A model generated the notes under the pieces. It did not search any database. It saw only the letters and a program-made list of their open reading frames with translations, and had not been told where the DNA came from. Positions 55,063 to 63,647 of a stretch of 64,000 bases of DNA are shown here, piece by piece; position 1 is the stretch's first letter; each line of letters begins with the position of its first letter. A program made the position numbers and the translations under genes. This stretch comes from Myxococcales bacterium (GTDB lineage: Bacteria > Myxococcota > Bradymonadia > UBA7976 > UBA1532). The stretch is taken from NCBI GenBank assembly GCA_020633515.1, contig JACKDM010000006.1, forward strand, positions 1 to 64,000. The letters run 5' to 3'.

Positions 55063-56364
55063 TCAGTTCACCGCGTCGCCCGCCCGAAAGCTCGCCGGCG
55101 GGAACTGCGCGCTCACCGCCCGCAGCCGATCCGCGAGCTGAAGCGGCGGCCCCTCCGGCAGCAGCTCATGGCTCCCATCCGGCCGATAGATCACGTACGC
55201 CGGCAGCGCGCTCCGCCCCAGCCTCGCCAGCTCGTCCCACAGCGCGTCGTCCTGCCGCGTCAGATCGGCCTTCGCCGCCAGGATCAACGTCTCCCCGAGC
55301 AGCGCCCGGATCGCCTCGGTCTCGATGTGGGTCTTCTCGAAGGTCTTACAGCTCGCGCACCAGTCGGCGGTGTAGTCGACGAAGATCGGCCGCCCCTGCG
55401 CCAGCACCGTCGCCTTCACCTCGGTCGAGAACGGCGTCCACGCGATCCGCCCATCCTTGACGCTCGGCGCCACCGTCGCCCGCACCGCCGCCAGCGCCGC
55501 CCCGGTGTCTACCGCCGCCGCCGGCGGATCGAAGCGCAGGAACACCAGGCCCGCGCCCACCACCACCGCCAGCGACCCGAAGCGCCCGAGGTTGCGCCGC
55601 AGCCCGTGCCAGCCCAGCTCCTCGTAGTGCGACAGCGCCCACAGCGCAAACCCCAGCGCCAGCAGGAAGTACAAGAACCCCTGCGCCGCCTCGCCCGACA
55701 CCTGCGCCGCGAACGTCTCGAAGAGCCACACCGCCGCCCCGATCAACGTGAAGCCCGTCAGCGCCTTGAAGGTCGTCATCCACGCCCCCGGCCGCGGCAG
55801 CAGCCGATTCAGCGCCGGGATGAACCCGATCAACAGCACCGGCAGCGCCAGCCCGAAGCCCACCGACCAGAACAACGTCAGCGTCTCGTACCACGCCGCC
55901 TCGTCCGCCAGCGCCGCCGCCGCCGCCCCGCCCAGGAACGGCGCCGAGCACGGCGTCGACACCAGCGTGATCAACAGCCCGTCGACGAAGCTCGCCCTCC
56001 ACCCGTGCGTCGGCCCGCTCCCGCTGAACCCGACCCGCAGCTCGAAGACCCCCAGCGCGTTGAGCCCGAAGACGAAGAGCAGCACCACCAGCGCCGCCAC
56101 GAAGCCGGGGTTCTGCATGTGCATGCCCCAGCCCACCGTCTCCCCCGCCGCCTTGAGCGCGATCACGAAGCCCGCGAACGCCCCGAACGCCACCCACGTC
56201 CCCGCCAGATAGGCCACCGCGTCCTGCCGCAGCCGCCCCGGCGCCTCGTCGGCGTGCTCCACGAGCCGCGACAGCTTGAAGAACAACACCGGGAACACAC
56301 ACGGCATGACGTTGAGGATCAAGCCGCCGAGCGTCCCGAAGCCGAGGTGCTTGAGGAATTCCAT
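55063..56364 (-). CDS. DsbD-like thiol:disulfide interchange protein (membrane plus thioredoxin domains)
   Basis: Carries reducing power from the cytoplasm to the periplasm for cytochrome assembly or disulfide repair. In 433 residues it has the membrane domain with the redox pair Cys22 (MPCVFPV) and Cys139 (STPCSAPFLG), about eight hydrophobic spans, and a C-terminal thioredoxin domain with WCASCK (Cys336, Cys339). The N-terminal periplasmic alpha domain of full DsbD is missing, so another protein must take electrons or it works like ScsB/CcdA-type variants. The protein begins directly with the membrane part (MEFLKHLGFG). It is convergent with the ASH lipoprotein. Confidence 0.9.
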   Translation of the reverse strand: MEFLKHLGFGTLGGLILNVMPCVFPVLFFKLSRLVEHADEAPGRLRQDAVAYLAGTWVAFGAFAGFVIALKAAGETVGWGMHMQNPGFVAALVVLLFVFGLNALGVFELRVGFSGSGPTHGWRASFVDGLLITLVSTPCSAPFLGGAAAAALADEAAWYETLTLFWSVGFGLALPVLLIGFIPALNRLLPRPGAWMTTFKALTGFTLIGAAVWLFETFAAQVSGEAAQGFLYFLLALGFALWALSHYEELGWHGLRRNLGRFGSLAVVVGAGLVFLRFDPPAAAVDTGAALAAVRATVAPSVKDGRIAWTPFSTEVKATVLAQGRPIFVDYTADWCASCKTFEKTHIETEAIRALLGETLILAAKADLTRQDDALWDELARLGRSALPAYVIYRPDGSHELLPEGPPLQLADRLRAVSAQFPPASFRAGDAVN

Positions 56365-56483
56365 GTACAGCTCGCGCGCGAGGGTGCGGGTGACCGCCGA
56401 GGTCTACCACAAAGGACGCCGCCGCGGCGGCCGGGTTGCGGCCCGAGATCGGCCTCGCGCCCGCCCCGGCAGGCTCGGCCGGA

Positions 56484-57071
56484 TCAGAAGTTGCCGCGCA
56501 GCCCCAGGCACAGCGGCACCGTGTCGATGCTCGCGGTGATGTCGTCGCCGTAGGTCGTCGAGGTGTACCAGCCCAGGTGCGCGAACGCCGACACCACCTC
56601 GTTGATCGCATAGCTCCCGCCGAAGCCGAAGCGCAGGCTCCAGCCGAAGCGCGTGTCGGCGAAGCCACCCGAGGCGTTGTCCTCGGCGGTCCAGATCGTG
56701 CCGCCGGCGGCGATGAAGCCGTCGAAGGTGACCTTGTCGATGATGGGGAAGCTCATCCGCAGCCGCAGGTGCGGGCTCATCACCAGGCGCCGCTCGGCGT
56801 CGTCGCTGTCGCCCTTGATCCAGACGAACATCATCTCGGCGCCGAAGCCCACCGACTCGCCGAGCTTCTTCTCGACCCAGGGCACGAGCCCGAGGCTCGT
56901 CGACAGGTCGCCCTCGAAGGTGCCGAGATCGGTCTCGGTCTCGATGTTGCCGGGGAAGCCGAGCATGAACTCGATGCCACCGACGGCGCCCGGCGCGGCG
57001 GGCGCGGCGGCGGCGGTGAGGGGGAGGGTGAGCGCTGCGAGCGCGGCGAGCGTCAGCGATCTGCGGGCCAT
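56484..57071 (-). CDS. small outer-membrane beta-barrel protein
   Basis: A 195-residue exported protein. Signal peptide MARRSLTLAALAALTLPLTA. The mature part alternates strands with aromatic girdle residues (AEMMFVWIKGD, LVMSPHLRLRMSFPI, GWSLRFGFGGSYAI) and ends in LCLGLRGNF, a C-terminal Phe as required for barrel insertion. An eight-stranded barrel is expected. GGAGGT precedes ATG 57071. No close functional family recognised. Confidence 0.65.
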   Translation of the reverse strand: MARRSLTLAALAALTLPLTAAAAPAAPGAVGGIEFMLGFPGNIETETDLGTFEGDLSTSLGLVPWVEKKLGESVGFGAEMMFVWIKGDSDDAERRLVMSPHLRLRMSFPIIDKVTFDGFIAAGGTIWTAEDNASGGFADTRFGWSLRFGFGGSYAINEVVSAFAHLGWYTSTTYGDDITASIDTVPLCLGLRGNF

Positions 57072-57213
57072 CGGGGACCTCCAGCGGGAGAGAGAGAGCG
57101 TCTCGTGGGTTGTAGCAGGGACCGTCGGTCGCGGAAAGCGCCGCGGCCGAACCGCCGGGCGACGAGCGGCATCGAAGCCTCCGTCGCGGCCCGACCGCGG
57201 GCACGTCCGCGAT

Positions 57214-57242
57214 TTGGCCTACGCCGCGACCCGTCTGATATT
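57214..57242 (+). promoter_or_regulatory. candidate promoter of the inositol-phosphate synthase operon
   Basis: TTGGCC (57214-57219), 17 bp, GATATT (57237-57242). Each box matches four of six sigma70 consensus bases, spacing is ideal, and the region is the only A/T-rich spot upstream. Transcription would begin about 66 bp before GTG 57315. Confidence 0.4.
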
Positions 57243-57314
57243 CTGCGCGTCTTGTGGCCCCGCCCGCCGATCGACGGCGCCGCGGCGACGCCCGAGACTT
57301 CGAGGACGAGCGAC

Positions 57315-58493
57315 GTGAGACCCGTCGGAGTGTGGCTGGTGGGAGCGCGCGGCAGCATCGCCGCGGTCGTGACGGCGGGCCACGCGGCGCTCGCCCGCGG
57401 CGAAGCGAGCCCCGCCGGCCTCGTCACCGCCCGCGCCCCCTTCACCGCCGCCGCGCTGCCCCCCATCGACGCGCTCGTCTTCGGCGGCCACGAGATCCGC
57501 GCCGGCCGCCTCGCCGCCGAAGCCGACGCCGTCCTCACCGGCTGCGGCCTGCCCGGCTTCGCCGCCCGCTACACCGACGCGCTCGACGCGATCGACCGCC
57601 GCATCCGCCCCGGCGTCGTCCGCGGCGGCGGCCACGCGATCCACGCCCTCGCCGACGACGCCGTCGCCGCCCCCACCGACGCCGCCGCCGTCGCCGCCAT
57701 CCGCGCCGACCTCGACGCCTTCAAGGCCGAGACCGGCGCCCGCCGCGTCGTCGTCGTCAACGTCGCGAGCACCGAGCCCCCCGCCGCCCCCCACCCCGCC
57801 TGGGCCGCGCTCGACGCGCTCCGCGCCGCCATCGACGACCCCGAGTCGATCCTGCCCCCGAGCGCGCTCTACGCCATGGCCGCCTTCGAAGGCGGCGACG
57901 CCTACGTCAACTTCACCCCCAGCCTCGGCTCGCGCATCCCCGCGCTCGACGCTCTCGCCCGCGAGACCGGCGCCGTGCACGCCGGCAGCGACGGCAAGAC
58001 CGGCGAGACCCTCGTCAAGAGCGTGCTCGCCGAGGTCTTCGCCCGCCGCAACCTCCCCGTGCTCTCCTGGTTCGGCCAGAACATCCTCGGCAACGGCGAC
58101 GGCGCCATCCTCGACCACCCCGACAACAAGGCCACCAAGGTCAAGAGCAAGGACCACCTCCTCCAGAAGATCCTCGGCGCGCCCGTCGAGTCCAAGGTCG
58201 GCATCGACTACGTACAGAGCCTCGGCGAGACCAAGATCGCCTGGGATCACATCCACTTCCAAGGCTTCCTCGGCGGCCGCATGAGCCTGCAGTTCACCTG
58301 GACGGCCGCCGACTCCCTCCTCGCCGCCCCGCTCGTGCTCGACCTCGTCCGCCTCGCCGCCTTCGCGATGGAACGCGGCGAACGCGGCGTCCTCCCCGCG
58401 CTCGCGCCCTTCTTCAAGGACCCGATGGGCACCGACGAACAGCGCCTCGTCGCGCAAGACGAAGCCCTGCTGCGCTGGCTGAGCGACGCATGA
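57315..58493 (+). CDS. myo-inositol-1-phosphate synthase family protein
   Basis: Converts glucose-6-phosphate to inositol-1-phosphate with NAD. Start at GTG 57315 gives 392 residues. The Rossmann entry is VWLVGARGSIAAVV. Family blocks follow: VVNVASTEPP, AYVNFTPSLGSRIPAL, GSDGKTGETLVKSVLA, LSWFGQNILGNGDGAILDHP, and KSKDHLLQKILG with the catalytic lysines. It matches the shorter bacterial/archaeal form and not the 500-residue eukaryotic enzyme. The TGA overlaps the UbiA start, so the product may feed a prenylated or lipid-linked inositol or a cyclitol. That downstream use is inference. Confidence 0.85.
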   Translation: MRPVGVWLVGARGSIAAVVTAGHAALARGEASPAGLVTARAPFTAAALPPIDALVFGGHEIRAGRLAAEADAVLTGCGLPGFAARYTDALDAIDRRIRPGVVRGGGHAIHALADDAVAAPTDAAAVAAIRADLDAFKAETGARRVVVVNVASTEPPAAPHPAWAALDALRAAIDDPESILPPSALYAMAAFEGGDAYVNFTPSLGSRIPALDALARETGAVHAGSDGKTGETLVKSVLAEVFARRNLPVLSWFGQNILGNGDGAILDHPDNKATKVKSKDHLLQKILGAPVESKVGIDYVQSLGETKIAWDHIHFQGFLGGRMSLQFTWTAADSLLAAPLVLDLVRLAAFAMERGERGVLPALAPFFKDPMGTDEQRLVAQDEALLRWLSDA

Positions 58494-59368
58494 GCCTGCG
58501 CCCCTGGCTCGAGCTCGTCCGCCTCCCGGCCGTCTTCACCGCGCCCGCCGACGTGCTCGCCGGCCTCGCGCTCGCCGCGCTCGCCGGCGTCGCCGTCGCC
58601 CCGCTCACCGCGCTGCTCCTCATCACCGCGAGCGCCGCGATCTACTGCGCCGGCATGGCCGCCAACGACCTCTTCGACGCCCCCGTCGACGCCCGCGAGC
58701 GCCCCGCGCGCCCCATCCCCTCCGGCCGCGTCTCCCGCGGCGGCGCCTGGACCCTCGTCCTCGGCTTGCAGCTCCTCGGCCTCGGCCTCGCCTGGATCGT
58801 CGGCCCCGCCGCGCTCGTCGCCGTCGGCTTCACCGTGCTCGTCACCTACCTCTACAACGCCGGCTTCAAGGACGGCCCCGCCGGCCCCGCGGTCATGGGC
58901 CTCTGCCGCTACGGCAACGCCTTGATCGGCCTCTCCCCCATCGGCTTCGACCCGCCGAGCCTCCTGCTCGCCATCCCGCTCGGGACCGCCTTCTACGTCA
59001 CCGCGATGACCTTCGTCTCCCGCCGCGAGGTCGACGGCGCCGACCGCCGCGCGCTCGCGCTGCCCTTCGCCGGCATGCTCCTCGGCGCCGCGCTCCCCGC
59101 CCTCTGGCCGCTCGCCGGGCTCCTCCCCGTCACCTGGGCCGCCGCGGCGGTCGTGCTCCCGCTCGCGTGGCTCGCCGGGCCGATCCGCCGCGCGTGGCGC
59201 GATCCGAGCGCCGCCGCGATCCGCGGCGTCGTGATGGCCGGCATCTTCGGGATCGCGATGGTCGACGCGGTGATCGCGCTCGCCGCCGCCGGCTTCTGGC
59301 AGGCCGCCGTCGCCGTCGGTCTGCTCGTGCCCGGCCGCCTCTTCGGCCGCTGGTTCTACGCGACATGA
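58490..59368 (+). CDS. UbiA-family prenyltransferase, EboC-like
   Basis: Integral membrane prenyltransferase of 292 residues with about eight helices. The first prenyl-diphosphate/Mg motif is NDLFDAPVD (59-67) followed by RPARPIPSGRVS. That wording is very close to the EboC group of UbiA proteins found in ebo clusters. The second acidic motif is weak (RREVDGADRR). ATG 58490 overlaps the synthase stop and its own stop overlaps the acetyltransferase. The acceptor could be an inositol-derived or aromatic polar compound. Other ebo genes are not in the window. Confidence 0.8.
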   Translation: MSLRPWLELVRLPAVFTAPADVLAGLALAALAGVAVAPLTALLLITASAAIYCAGMAANDLFDAPVDARERPARPIPSGRVSRGGAWTLVLGLQLLGLGLAWIVGPAALVAVGFTVLVTYLYNAGFKDGPAGPAVMGLCRYGNALIGLSPIGFDPPSLLLAIPLGTAFYVTAMTFVSRREVDGADRRALALPFAGMLLGAALPALWPLAGLLPVTWAAAAVVLPLAWLAGPIRRAWRDPSAAAIRGVVMAGIFGIAMVDAVIALAAAGFWQAAVAVGLLVPGRLFGRWFYAT

Positions 59369-59874
59369 GCGCGCCCCCCGACCCGAGATCCCATGCCACC
59401 GATGCCACCGATGCCATCACGCCCGATGCCATCCGCTGGCAGTGGGCGCCCTGGTCGGCGCTCGACCGCGACACCCTCTACACCCTGCTCCGCCTCCGCG
59501 CCGAGGTCTTCGTCGTCGAACAGCAGTGCCTCTACCTCGACCTCGACGGCCACGACCCCGCCGCGTGGCACCTGCTCGGCTGGCACGGCGACCGCCTCGC
59601 CGCCTGCGCCCGCGTCTTCCCCGCCGGCAAGAAGGCCCCCGAACATGCCATCGGCCGCGTCGTCACCGCGCCCTTCGCCCGCGGCCGCGGCCTCGGCCGC
59701 CCGCTCATGCGCGAAGCCATCCGCCGCGCCGAAGCCGAGTTCGGCCCCGGCCCGAGCCGCGTCGAGGCGCAAGCGCACCTCGCCGGCTACTACGGATCAC
59801 TCGGCTATCGGCAGGTGGGTGGGATCTACGACGAGGATGGCATCCCGCACATCACGATGATCCGCCCCGGTTGA
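59365..59874 (+). CDS. GNAT acetyltransferase, ElaA-like
   Basis: A 169-residue acetyl-CoA-dependent N-acetyltransferase. LLRLRAEVFVVEQQC, then YLDLDGHDPAAWHLLG, is the signature of the ElaA branch. The CoA loop is RGRGLGRPLMREAI, and GYYGSLGYRQVGGIYDEDGI is the C-terminal strand pair. ATG 59365 overlaps the UbiA stop. The first 20 residues include ATDATDAITPDAI, encoded by repeated GATGCCA units, another local expansion of the window's common octamer. Substrate unknown. Confidence 0.85.
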   Translation: MSAPPDPRSHATDATDAITPDAIRWQWAPWSALDRDTLYTLLRLRAEVFVVEQQCLYLDLDGHDPAAWHLLGWHGDRLAACARVFPAGKKAPEHAIGRVVTAPFARGRGLGRPLMREAIRRAEAEFGPGPSRVEAQAHLAGYYGSLGYRQVGGIYDEDGIPHITMIRPG

Positions 59875-59935
59875 GGCGGCGTCGGGCCATCGGCCAGTCT
59901 TCGGATGTCGATGGGGAGGATGCCATCCGGCTCAT

Positions 59936-59949
59936 GCCATCCGGATGGC
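59936..59949. promoter_or_regulatory. 14-bp perfect palindrome in the gap between convergent genes
   Basis: GCCATCCGGATGGC, inside the 90-bp gap between the acetyltransferase and lipoprotein stops. A direct copy of GATGCCATCCGG lies just before it (59920-59931). It could form a short hairpin at the ends of both transcripts or be a protein-binding site. No T tract. Confidence 0.35.
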
Positions 59950-59964
59950 TCGGGTGGGATCGAC

Positions 59965-61506
59965 TCAGCGACCGACCTGGCGGTCGTCTTCGGCGCAGTG
60001 CTGGTTGCTCGTCACGAAGACATGCTGCCGGCTGAACTGGCGCCGGATCACCCGCAGATCGGCCGGATCGTAGGCGGGGCAGGCGTCGTCGTCGTTGCAG
60101 TAGGCCTCCCACAGCATCGTGCGCGGCGTGCGCGCCTGCGCGGCGCCGGGGTGGACCTCCTGCACGCCGAACTGAAGCGACCAGTTCTGCACCCGGCCCT
60201 GCACCAGCGCGTCGCGCGCGTCGAGATCGACCGTCGCCACCTCGCTCTGGCACAGCTCCGTCGCCACCACGAAGATCCCCACGTCGCCGCCCGGCTGCTC
60301 GGGCAGCCCCACCGTCAGCCCCACCGCCATCTGCGCCTCGGGGCGGCCGATGTTGGTGCACTCGCGGCACGGGTTCTCGCGATCGGTGTACCAGAACGGC
60401 CGATCGCTCTCGCCCGCATAGTCCTGCTGCGTCGCCGAGACCTGCGTCTCGAAGAGCGACAGCGGCGGGCCCGCCTCGCGCAGCCCGCGCGGCGCGAAGA
60501 TCGCGCAGACCACGTAGTTGCCGGTCGTCTTGTTCTGGCAGGTCGCGAGCATGCCCGCGTCGCTGTCGGGGTTCGACAAGACATGGCCCCACGCGCCGCG
60601 CTGCAAGATCCCTTCGACGCTCTCGAAGGTCACCCGGCTGTCATCGAGCTCGACCACCTCGATGTCACCGAACAGCTTCCACCCGCGGTCGAGCGAGGCG
60701 CCGTACAGCTCGAAGCGGTTGCCCGGCTCGACGTCGACGAGCCCGACGAGGTCGAGGCGCTGCCCGGCGATGCGGATCTTGGCCGGCGGATCGAAGACGA
60801 TGTTGCGCGGCTGGATGGTCCACATCATGCCATAGCCATCGTTGGGGATCTGCATCGGCGCCTTCTCGGGCGTCAGCACCGTCATCGTGATCTCGTCCTG
60901 CGGATCCTCACCGTCGAAGCGGATCGCGCCCGGCTCGATCACCAGCGAGACGTCGACATCACCCGCCGGGGTGCCCTTCATGTTCCACGTCAGCGTGCCG
61001 CCCTCGCGGATCAGCTCGGGCGTGATCTTGAAGCCCTCGTTCTGCACCGGCACGTAACCCGTCTTCATCCGCAGCATCTCGCCGGGCCGCAGCGCGTCGA
61101 GATCGGCGAACTCGCGCAGCGTGATCGGCAGCATCTGGATGCGATCGCCCGCCCAGGTGCCCTGCGGCCCCCGGTCTTCGAGCGGCGGCCGCACGAGGAC
61201 CTGGATCTCCTGCCGCACCCGCTGCGCGCCGTTGATGTCGGCGACCGAGACCGGCAGCGCGTAGCGGCCCTGCAAGTCGGTCAGCACCGGCTCGCCCTGC
61301 TCGATGCCGTTGATGGCGAGCGCCACCGTCGCGTTGACCACCGGCTCGTCGAGCGTGTCGAGGATGACACCGCCGAGGTAGGCGGGGGCTTCGGTGAGCT
61401 TGGGGGTGGTCTCGATCTCGGTCGCGTCGTAGCAACCGGCGATCGCGAGGGGGAGGGAGAGGAGACTGAGCTGCGCGGCCCGGCTGGCGAACGATAGGAC
61501 TTTCAT
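59965..61506 (-). CDS. surface lipoprotein with carboxypeptidase-regulatory-like domain
   Basis: A 513-residue lipoprotein; signal LSLLSLPLAIAGCYDATE (ATG 61506, GGAG upstream). Residues 40-125 are a carboxypeptidase regulatory-like/transthyretin-type domain (YLGGVILDTLDEPVVNATVA, LTDLQGRYALPVSV). A large beta-rich region follows, with ZU5-like wording (PGAIRFDGEDPQDEITMTVL). The C-terminal part has a CxxC pair in NPCRECTNIG and CNDDDACPAYDP. Such proteins are probably surface-exposed adhesion or scaffold modules. It is transcribed alone toward the acetyltransferase. Confidence 0.75.
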   Translation of the reverse strand: MKVLSFASRAAQLSLLSLPLAIAGCYDATEIETTPKLTEAPAYLGGVILDTLDEPVVNATVALAINGIEQGEPVLTDLQGRYALPVSVADINGAQRVRQEIQVLVRPPLEDRGPQGTWAGDRIQMLPITLREFADLDALRPGEMLRMKTGYVPVQNEGFKITPELIREGGTLTWNMKGTPAGDVDVSLVIEPGAIRFDGEDPQDEITMTVLTPEKAPMQIPNDGYGMMWTIQPRNIVFDPPAKIRIAGQRLDLVGLVDVEPGNRFELYGASLDRGWKLFGDIEVVELDDSRVTFESVEGILQRGAWGHVLSNPDSDAGMLATCQNKTTGNYVVCAIFAPRGLREAGPPLSLFETQVSATQQDYAGESDRPFWYTDRENPCRECTNIGRPEAQMAVGLTVGLPEQPGGDVGIFVVATELCQSEVATVDLDARDALVQGRVQNWSLQFGVQEVHPGAAQARTPRTMLWEAYCNDDDACPAYDPADLRVIRRQFSRQHVFVTSNQHCAEDDRQVGR

Positions 61507-61558
61507 TTCGGCTCCAACGGTCCGACGGGATACGAATAGGCGTCGGGAATAACTCTCG

Positions 61559-61572
61559 ACTCTCACGAGAGT
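61559..61572. promoter_or_regulatory. inverted repeat near the lipoprotein promoter
   Basis: ACTCTC-AC-GAGAGT, with an extra half-site CTCTCG just beside it (61553-61558). It overlaps the possible -10 of the minus-strand lipoprotein, so it is placed as an operator would be. Sequence evidence only. Confidence 0.3.
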
Positions 61573-62088
61573 AGAGAACATCACCACCGGGTGCAAGGTT
61601 CAAACAGGGGTTGAGGTGCCCGCCCCGCGCGCCGCGCCGATCCCCGCCGCGGCCGCCGCGCGGGCAGACCGCGTCGGCGCCCCCGATCCCGCCGAAGTCG
61701 GCGTCGGCGGTCACGAAGTCCGGGGGCGCCGGGCGCGCCATCGGCCGGCTCGGGGTCACCGCGCGGATCGGCCGCCGATCCATCCGGCCGCCGCCGCGTC
61801 GGCCGGCGCGTCCGGTAGCGTGACGACGCTTGCCTCCGACGGAGCCACCGCCGCCCATGGCATGCAGCCGATGCGCGTCGGCCCCACCGGCCCCGCCGGC
61901 GATGGCATCCGGCGGGGCCGCGTCGGTGGGATCGTCACGTCCGCCGCAGCGGAGCACGCGCCGGGCGCGTCGCGTCACAGACCCCGCCGAGAGGCCGGTC
62001 CGACCGCGTCCGCGTCACCCTCCGCGCCGCGGACCGAGGCGCGCGAAAAAAGAGACGCGGTAATCACGAAGTAATGCCACCCGTCGCG

Positions 62089-62100
62089 GTAGTCGACTAC
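62089..62100. promoter_or_regulatory. 12-bp perfect palindrome upstream of the unknown gene at 62156
   Basis: GTAGTCGACTAC, 55 bp before ATG 62156 in a locally lower-GC patch. Position and symmetry suggest an operator or a promoter-overlapping binding site. A strong purine-rich ribosome-binding site (AGGGGGGGAAG) follows at 62141-62151. Confidence 0.3.
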
Positions 62101-62155
62101 TCTGACACTCCATGGGCAGGCTCGGGCGCCCACATCTGTGAGGGGGGGAAGTCTC

Positions 62156-62680
62156 ATGCTGCCCGCGTTCGCCGTCGTCGATCGCATCTACACCGCCGTG
62201 TTGCGCAGCGTCCGCGGCGAGCGCCTCGGCCGCTTCTCGGTCACGCCCCGCGACGGGCTCGAGCTGCACACCTGGGAGTGGCACGGCGCCGAGTGGCCGG
62301 GTGAGGCGGTGTACATGGTCCCCGACGCGCAGGAGCGCCCGGCCGACATGCAGATCGGCGAGACCTACTCCGCCCGACCCGACGTGCAGCTCGTCGCCGA
62401 GCCGCTCACCGCGCTGCGCCGCTTCGAGGCGGTCGAGCGGCTCTACGAGGTCGATCGCATCGACGGCCACTGCCACCCGCTCGGGCTGCTCGCCGTCACC
62501 GAGCGCGGCCTGACCTGGCTCGAGAGCGGCGCCGGCGGCTTCCACGCGCTCGCCCCGGCGCACATCCGCTTCACCCCGCGCGCCCGCCTCGACTGCGTCT
62601 CCGCGCTCGACCGGCTCCTCGTGCAGCACACCCTCCAGGCGAGCGGCCCGCTGCGGGTCGTCGGCCGCGCCTTCGGCTGA
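62156..62680 (+). CDS. unknown soluble protein, 174 residues
   Basis: No family recognised. ATG 62156 is supported by AGGGGGGGAAG just upstream. The sequence alternates short strands and turns (GRFSVTPRDGLELHTWEW, GEAVYMVPDAQERPADMQIG, LYEVDRIDGHCHPLGLL, GLTWLESGAGGFHALAP). His-x-His and Cys in DGHCHPLG might bind a metal, but this is a guess. No signal peptide or membrane segment. It is convergent with the FHA gene, with 7 bp between stops. Confidence 0.55.
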   Translation: MLPAFAVVDRIYTAVLRSVRGERLGRFSVTPRDGLELHTWEWHGAEWPGEAVYMVPDAQERPADMQIGETYSARPDVQLVAEPLTALRRFEAVERLYEVDRIDGHCHPLGLLAVTERGLTWLESGAGGFHALAPAHIRFTPRARLDCVSALDRLLVQHTLQASGPLRVVGRAFG

Positions 62681-62687
62681 CGATCGC

Positions 62688-63647
62688 TCAGCCCTGGATC
62701 ACCTGGATCGCCGTCGCGCCGAGCCGCAGCTTCTGGTCGCCCCGGCGCCGCTCGACGATGTCGGCGTGATCCCCCACCCCGGCGTCGGCGAGCTGCTGCC
62801 GCGCGCGGAACACCAGCAGGTTGAAGTAGGCGTACGGGTCGCGGTTGCGCAGCTTGAGCCGCTCGATCAGCTCGTTCGCCCCGCGCCAGCCCTGCTCCTC
62901 CTCGGGGCGCATCGCCTCCCGATCGGCGAGCCGCGCCTGCGCGAGATGCCACAGCAGCTCGTGGTGCTTGCGCGGCGGCAGCTCGATGAGGCGGCCCTGC
63001 TCCTCGAGGCTGACCCGCAGGTCGTCGGCGCCGGGGCCGGTCTCGAAGATGCAGGTCATGTTGGCGAGCCGACCCGCGCTCGCCGCGGTCTTGGCCGCGA
63101 CCAGCGGCAGCCGGATCACCCACCGCCGCCCGCCCGCCTCGATCGTCTCGCCCGAGACCACCGGCGGCGCGTCCGCGGGCACCGCCGACAGATCACCCTC
63201 CGGCGCGCAGCGCACCCAGCCCCGCGCCGTCTCGACGATCGCGACGTCGGGCGCCGCCTCGTCGGGCAAGAGCAGCGACCCCTCGCTCGCCACCCGCACC
63301 TCGCTCGAGGTGCGGCACAGCGCCCGCGCCGGCGGCGGCGAGACATCGACGACCGTCAGCGCCGGGCCGCCGAAGACCAGCCGGGTCCCGACCGCGATCA
63401 CCGCCGGCTCGGCCGCCGCGATCCGCAGCCCGTCGACGAAGGTCCCGTTGGCGCTCCCGAGGTCGCGCACCTCCCAGCGATCGATCCGCGCGTTCCAGGT
63501 CAGCGCCGCGTGGAGCTGCGAGACCCGGCGGTGCGCCTCGTCGGCTTCGTCGAACGAGAGCCCGTCGAGCCGCCCGCGGCCCACGAAGCAGTCGCTCGTC
63601 CATTCGAAGCGGCGCTTGTCGCCACCATCACTCCGCATCAATGCCAT
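62688..63647 (-). CDS. FHA-domain protein with C-terminal DNA-binding-like region
   Basis: Phosphothreonine-binding signalling protein of 319 residues. The FHA domain (about 15-110) shows VGRG, RRVSQLHAAL and DLGSANGTFVDG, the conserved Gly-Arg, Ser-x2-His and Asn-Gly-Thr. A central beta segment follows. The last 110 residues (LPPRKHHELLWHLAQARLAD, GWRGANELIERLKLRNRD, LLVFRARQQLADAGV) look like a winged-helix of the response-regulator type. ATG 63647 has GGAGGG upstream and overlaps the end of the preceding gene. It probably reads kinase output; the Hanks kinase in this window is a possible source. Confidence 0.8.
   Translation of the reverse strand: MALMRSDGGDKRRFEWTSDCFVGRGRLDGLSFDEADEAHRRVSQLHAALTWNARIDRWEVRDLGSANGTFVDGLRIAAAEPAVIAVGTRLVFGGPALTVVDVSPPPARALCRTSSEVRVASEGSLLLPDEAAPDVAIVETARGWVRCAPEGDLSAVPADAPPVVSGETIEAGGRRWVIRLPLVAAKTAASAGRLANMTCIFETGPGADDLRVSLEEQGRLIELPPRKHHELLWHLAQARLADREAMRPEEEQGWRGANELIERLKLRNRDPYAYFNLLVFRARQQLADAGVGDHADIVERRRGDQKLRLGATAIQVIQG

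Larger units (their letters stand above)
61507..62155. other. 650-bp intergenic region between divergent genes
   Basis: Lower GC at 61515-61610 and 62040-62110, the two promoter-proximal edges, with a GC-rich middle. An open frame at 61616-62074 (plus) is Ala/Arg/Pro-rich with no conserved pattern and no ribosome-binding site, so I do not call it. TTGCAC and TACTCT, 17 bp apart on the minus strand (about 61598 to 61570), could be a weak promoter for the lipoprotein. Confidence 0.4.

Noticed and set aside
61616..62074. Plus-strand gene of 152 residues
   Set aside because: Ala/Arg/Pro composition, no ribosome-binding site, and codon pattern unlike real genes of the window.
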